A stretch of DNA of 64,000 nucleotides from NCBI GenBank assembly GCA_017644045.1, contig JAEPMI010000014.1, positions 1 through 64,000 on the forward strand, given 5' to 3'. The translations under genes were made by a program, and so were the position numbers. The notes under the pieces were generated by a model. The model worked only from the letters and a program-made list of their open reading frames with translations, was not told where the DNA came from and ran no database searches. Position 1 is the first letter of the stretch. Each line of letters begins with the position of its first letter. Origin of the DNA: Deltaproteobacteria bacterium (GTDB lineage Bacteria > Myxococcota_A > Polyangia > Polyangiales > Houyiibacteriaceae). Positions 62,081-64,000 of the stretch are shown here, in pieces.

Positions 62081-64000
62081 CCATCGCACGGGCCCCAGCC
62101 GAAGCTGAGGTAGTCGTCGCGTTCCACGGTCATCGACTGCATGTGCATGGTCTGGAAACCGGAGAAGTTGTTGCTGGAGGAGTTGGAGAAGCCGACGTAA
62201 CGGACGAGTCCTCGGTCTCCGCCTTCGTGGACCACCTGGGTGTAGGTGCTGGTGAGCGCGGCACCCGACGCGCGGCCGCAGAACGTGCCCCCACGACGCA
62301 CGGTGAACTCGATCGTCAACCCCGCGCGATCGCGGAGCTCGAGCTCGTAGTCCGTCGACCCACTGGTGCTGGCTGGTCGACAGGCCGCCGGCAGCGAGAG
62401 CTGGTCGATGGTCTGCTGACTGCCGCCCGCGGTCCGCGCGTACAGGGTGAGAAAGGACCCTGCGAAGCTGACATAGCCATAGATGCCAGCGACGTTCGCC
62501 GGCGCACCGATGCTGGTTTCTGACGCCGACGCGAAGTCTTCGAAGAAGCCGATACCGAACCCGCCGATCGCTGGCATGCAACTGGGTGCGCACGGGGCCT
62601 TGACGAGTTGGAAGTCGGCGGTGATGAGCGTCTCACTCGTCGCCTGTCGAGCCGCGCTCGCCTCGAACTCCGTGACGTTGCCCGTGTTCGCCAGGAACAC
62701 GCTCCCCACGGAGCCGGTGCAACCGGTCGCGGTGTCGTCGGGACCGTTTCGGCAGTCATCATCCCGGCTGTTGCAGATGCCCTCGACGTGGTCGGGGGCC
62801 CGGGCCGCGTCGTCGTCATCGCAGTCGGTGGTCCCGGTCGCCGGCGGCGTGGCCGTCCAATCGGTGCCACAGGAGCCGCACTGTGTCTCTTGGGGGGCGC
62901 CCGAGGGTGCGAAGCCGTCCCTGTCGTCGTCGAAGTAGCAACGGATGGGGGTTCGGGTCTCCGAACAGGCACCCCAGGTGCCATCGCTCTGGCAGGTTCG
63001 CGACCCGAGACCGTTGCAGCCGCAGTTGGTGTCCACCTCCATGGGCACGCACTCACAGCCGGCGACCTCGTCGGTGCCGCCCACGCAGTTGTTGTCGATG
63101 CCGTCACAGAGCTCGACCGCGCCGGGGTAGCGGCGGGCGTCGTCGTCGTCGCAGTCCGGTGCGCTGGCGGGATCGCGGAAGGTCGTCTGCAATGGGCACT
63201 CGCCGAACTCGCTCGCGCGAATCGGGGTGAAGTCGCGGCACTCCGAGGTCGAGGTGGTTCCCGCTTCGGCGTAGCCGTCGTTGTCGGCGTCGGGCCAGCA
63301 GTCCACCCGCAGCCCTTCGTCCGAGGTGCCGTCGCAGTTGTCGTCGAGTCCGTTGCAGACCTCTGGGCTCGGGCCGACGTAGTCCGTGCCGCCACAGGGC
63401 GAGAACTCGCCGGAGATGCAGCGGCGTGTGCCCATCGAGCACTCGCCCGCGTCGGTGCCACAGGCCTGGGGTGGGCCCTCCACGCAGGAGCAGCCGCCCG
63501 GGACCTCGTCCGTGTTCTCGTCGCAGTCGTCGTCGACGCCGTTGCAGTCGTCGATGCCGGCCGGATTCACCGTCGGGATCGAGTCGTCGCAGTCGTCGTC
63601 GTTGTCGGTGTACCCGTCCGGGCGCGAGCAGGACATCACCGTCACCCCGTCAGGATCGCCGAAGTCGTCGCGGTCGACGTCCGGGTACCAGACCTCGAGA
63701 CTCCCGTCGTCGACGGTGCCGTTGCAGTCGTTGTCGAGGCCGTCGCAGCTGTCCGCTTCGCCCGGGTGCACGACGGCCGAGTTGTCATCGCAGTCGGTGC
63801 CGCAGATGTCCTCGTTGCAGCAGCGCGCGTCCGGGAATCCGTCCATGTCCTGGTCCCGGAAGCCGAAGGTCTCCGGGTCGCAGTCCTCGTCGAGGTCGTC
63901 CGCGTCGCAGACCTCCATGTTGCCGGGGAAGCGTCGCGGGTCCCCGTCGTCGCAGTCGGTTCCACCACAGGAGCGCGAGTCGACGCCGTCTCCGTCCATG
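62068..64000 (-). CDS. MopE-type metal-binding repeat protein, N-terminus outside the window
   Basis: The frame is open to the right edge, so the start is missing; 643 residues are visible. At least nine units of the DCDD/NPG type are present, for example TDCDDNSAVVHPG, ELCDGIDNNC, DDCDDSIPTVNPAG and TDCDDDDAARAP. They match the putative metal-binding motif of MopE, a copper-related surface protein first known from Methylococcus and widespread in myxobacteria. The last 210 residues (from GSVFLANTGNVTEFEASAAR) form a beta-rich jelly-roll-like domain with few Cys. It is likely secreted. Its stop is inside the start of the lamin-tail lipoprotein gene, implying coupled translation. Confidence 0.85.
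   Translation of the reverse strand, partial: MDGDGVDSRSCGGTDCDDGDPRRFPGNMEVCDADDLDEDCDPETFGFRDQDMDGFPDARCCNEDICGTDCDDNSAVVHPGEADSCDGLDNDCNGTVDDGSLEVWYPDVDRDDFGDPDGVTVMSCSRPDGYTDNDDDCDDSIPTVNPAGIDDCNGVDDDCDENTDEVPGGCSCVEGPPQACGTDAGECSMGTRRCISGEFSPCGGTDYVGPSPEVCNGLDDNCDGTSDEGLRVDCWPDADNDGYAEAGTTSTSECRDFTPIRASEFGECPLQTTFRDPASAPDCDDDDARRYPGAVELCDGIDNNCVGGTDEVAGCECVPMEVDTNCGCNGLGSRTCQSDGTWGACSETRTPIRCYFDDDRDGFAPSGAPQETQCGSCGTDWTATPPATGTTDCDDDDAARAPDHVEGICNSRDDDCRNGPDDTATGCTGSVGSVFLANTGNVTEFEASAARQATSETLITADFQLVKAPCAPSCMPAIGGFGIGFFEDFASASETSIGAPANVAGIYGYVSFAGSFLTLYARTAGGSQQTIDQLSLPAACRPASTSGSTDYELELRDRAGLTIEFTVRRGGTFCGRASGAALTSTYTQVVHEGGDRGLVRYVGFSNSSSNNFSGFQTMHMQSMTVERDDYLSFGWGPCDGCSL

Overview
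The window is chromosomal DNA from a very GC-rich Gram-negative bacterium, most likely a myxobacterium (phylum Myxococcota, order Polyangiales, Sandaracinus-like). The basis is the gene content. There are ten lipoproteins, several with a lipobox followed by Gly-Asp-Asp-Asp and an Asp/Met/Pro spacer. Two proteins carry the MYXO-CTERM surface-sorting tail (Cys-rich turn, hydrophobic helix, Arg cluster). A MopE-type protein with DCDD metal-binding repeats, two Hanks-type Ser/Thr kinases and an FHA-sigma54 activator add to this. No rRNA, tRNA, CRISPR array, integrase or transposase gene was seen. Coding density is very high; the only gap above 300 bases is 1880-2188.

Layout. 0-9 kb: low-complexity C/G sequence at the edge, a lipoprotein with a lamin-tail domain and P-domain, a small DUF2914-like protein, a MYXO-CTERM calcium-repeat protein and a zinc-phospholipase-like MYXO-CTERM protein that continues in frame into what looks like a lipoprotein. 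9-12.7 kb: an AblB-like acetyltransferase divergent from an acetylpolyamine amidohydrolase, a DUF2288 gene without a usual start codon, a small unknown protein and a ChaC-type glutathione cyclotransferase. 12.7-22.8 kb: Cys-rich lipoproteins, a DUF1877 protein and a translationally coupled ECF-sigma/Ser-Thr-kinase pair. 22.9-32.8 kb: purine (ureide) degradation. The membrane urate oxidase PuuD and allantoinase form one operon; allantoicase, OHCU decarboxylase, HIU hydrolase and a DUF6986 protein form a second. Together they cover urate to ureidoglycolate plus urea. The two halves are separated by a less GC-rich XRE-regulator/nucleotidyltransferase cassette (the second gene is broken) and by an opposite-strand FG-GAP lipoprotein.

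32.9-44.7 kb: zinc-ribbon and DUF2079 membrane proteins, a minus-strand run of M32 carboxypeptidase, gamma-glutamyltransferase and TerB-like protein, then TerC, DUF2752, a Gln/Gly/Pro-rich membrane protein, a lipoprotein with four 36-residue eight-cysteine repeats, a GNAT enzyme and a CNNM/CBS transporter-like protein. 44.7-52 kb: NadA, a lipoprotein with a CxxCH motif, HemW, a GST-like protein, CcmA-CcmB, a long REP-like palindrome and a pectinacetylesterase/NOTUM-family lipoprotein. 52-64 kb: a large TPR protein, a Ser/Thr kinase, ribulose-phosphate epimerase coupled to an FHA-sigma54 activator, a regulator with two LuxR-type HTH domains, a lamin-tail lipoprotein and a MopE-type protein that runs off the right edge.

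The strongest leads are the DUF6986 protein at the end of the ureide operon, the MYXO-CTERM/lipoprotein in-frame join, the tandem-HTH regulator, the cysteine-repeat lipoprotein, the sigma/kinase pair with a non-RD kinase, and the DUF2288 gene that appears to start on AUC.
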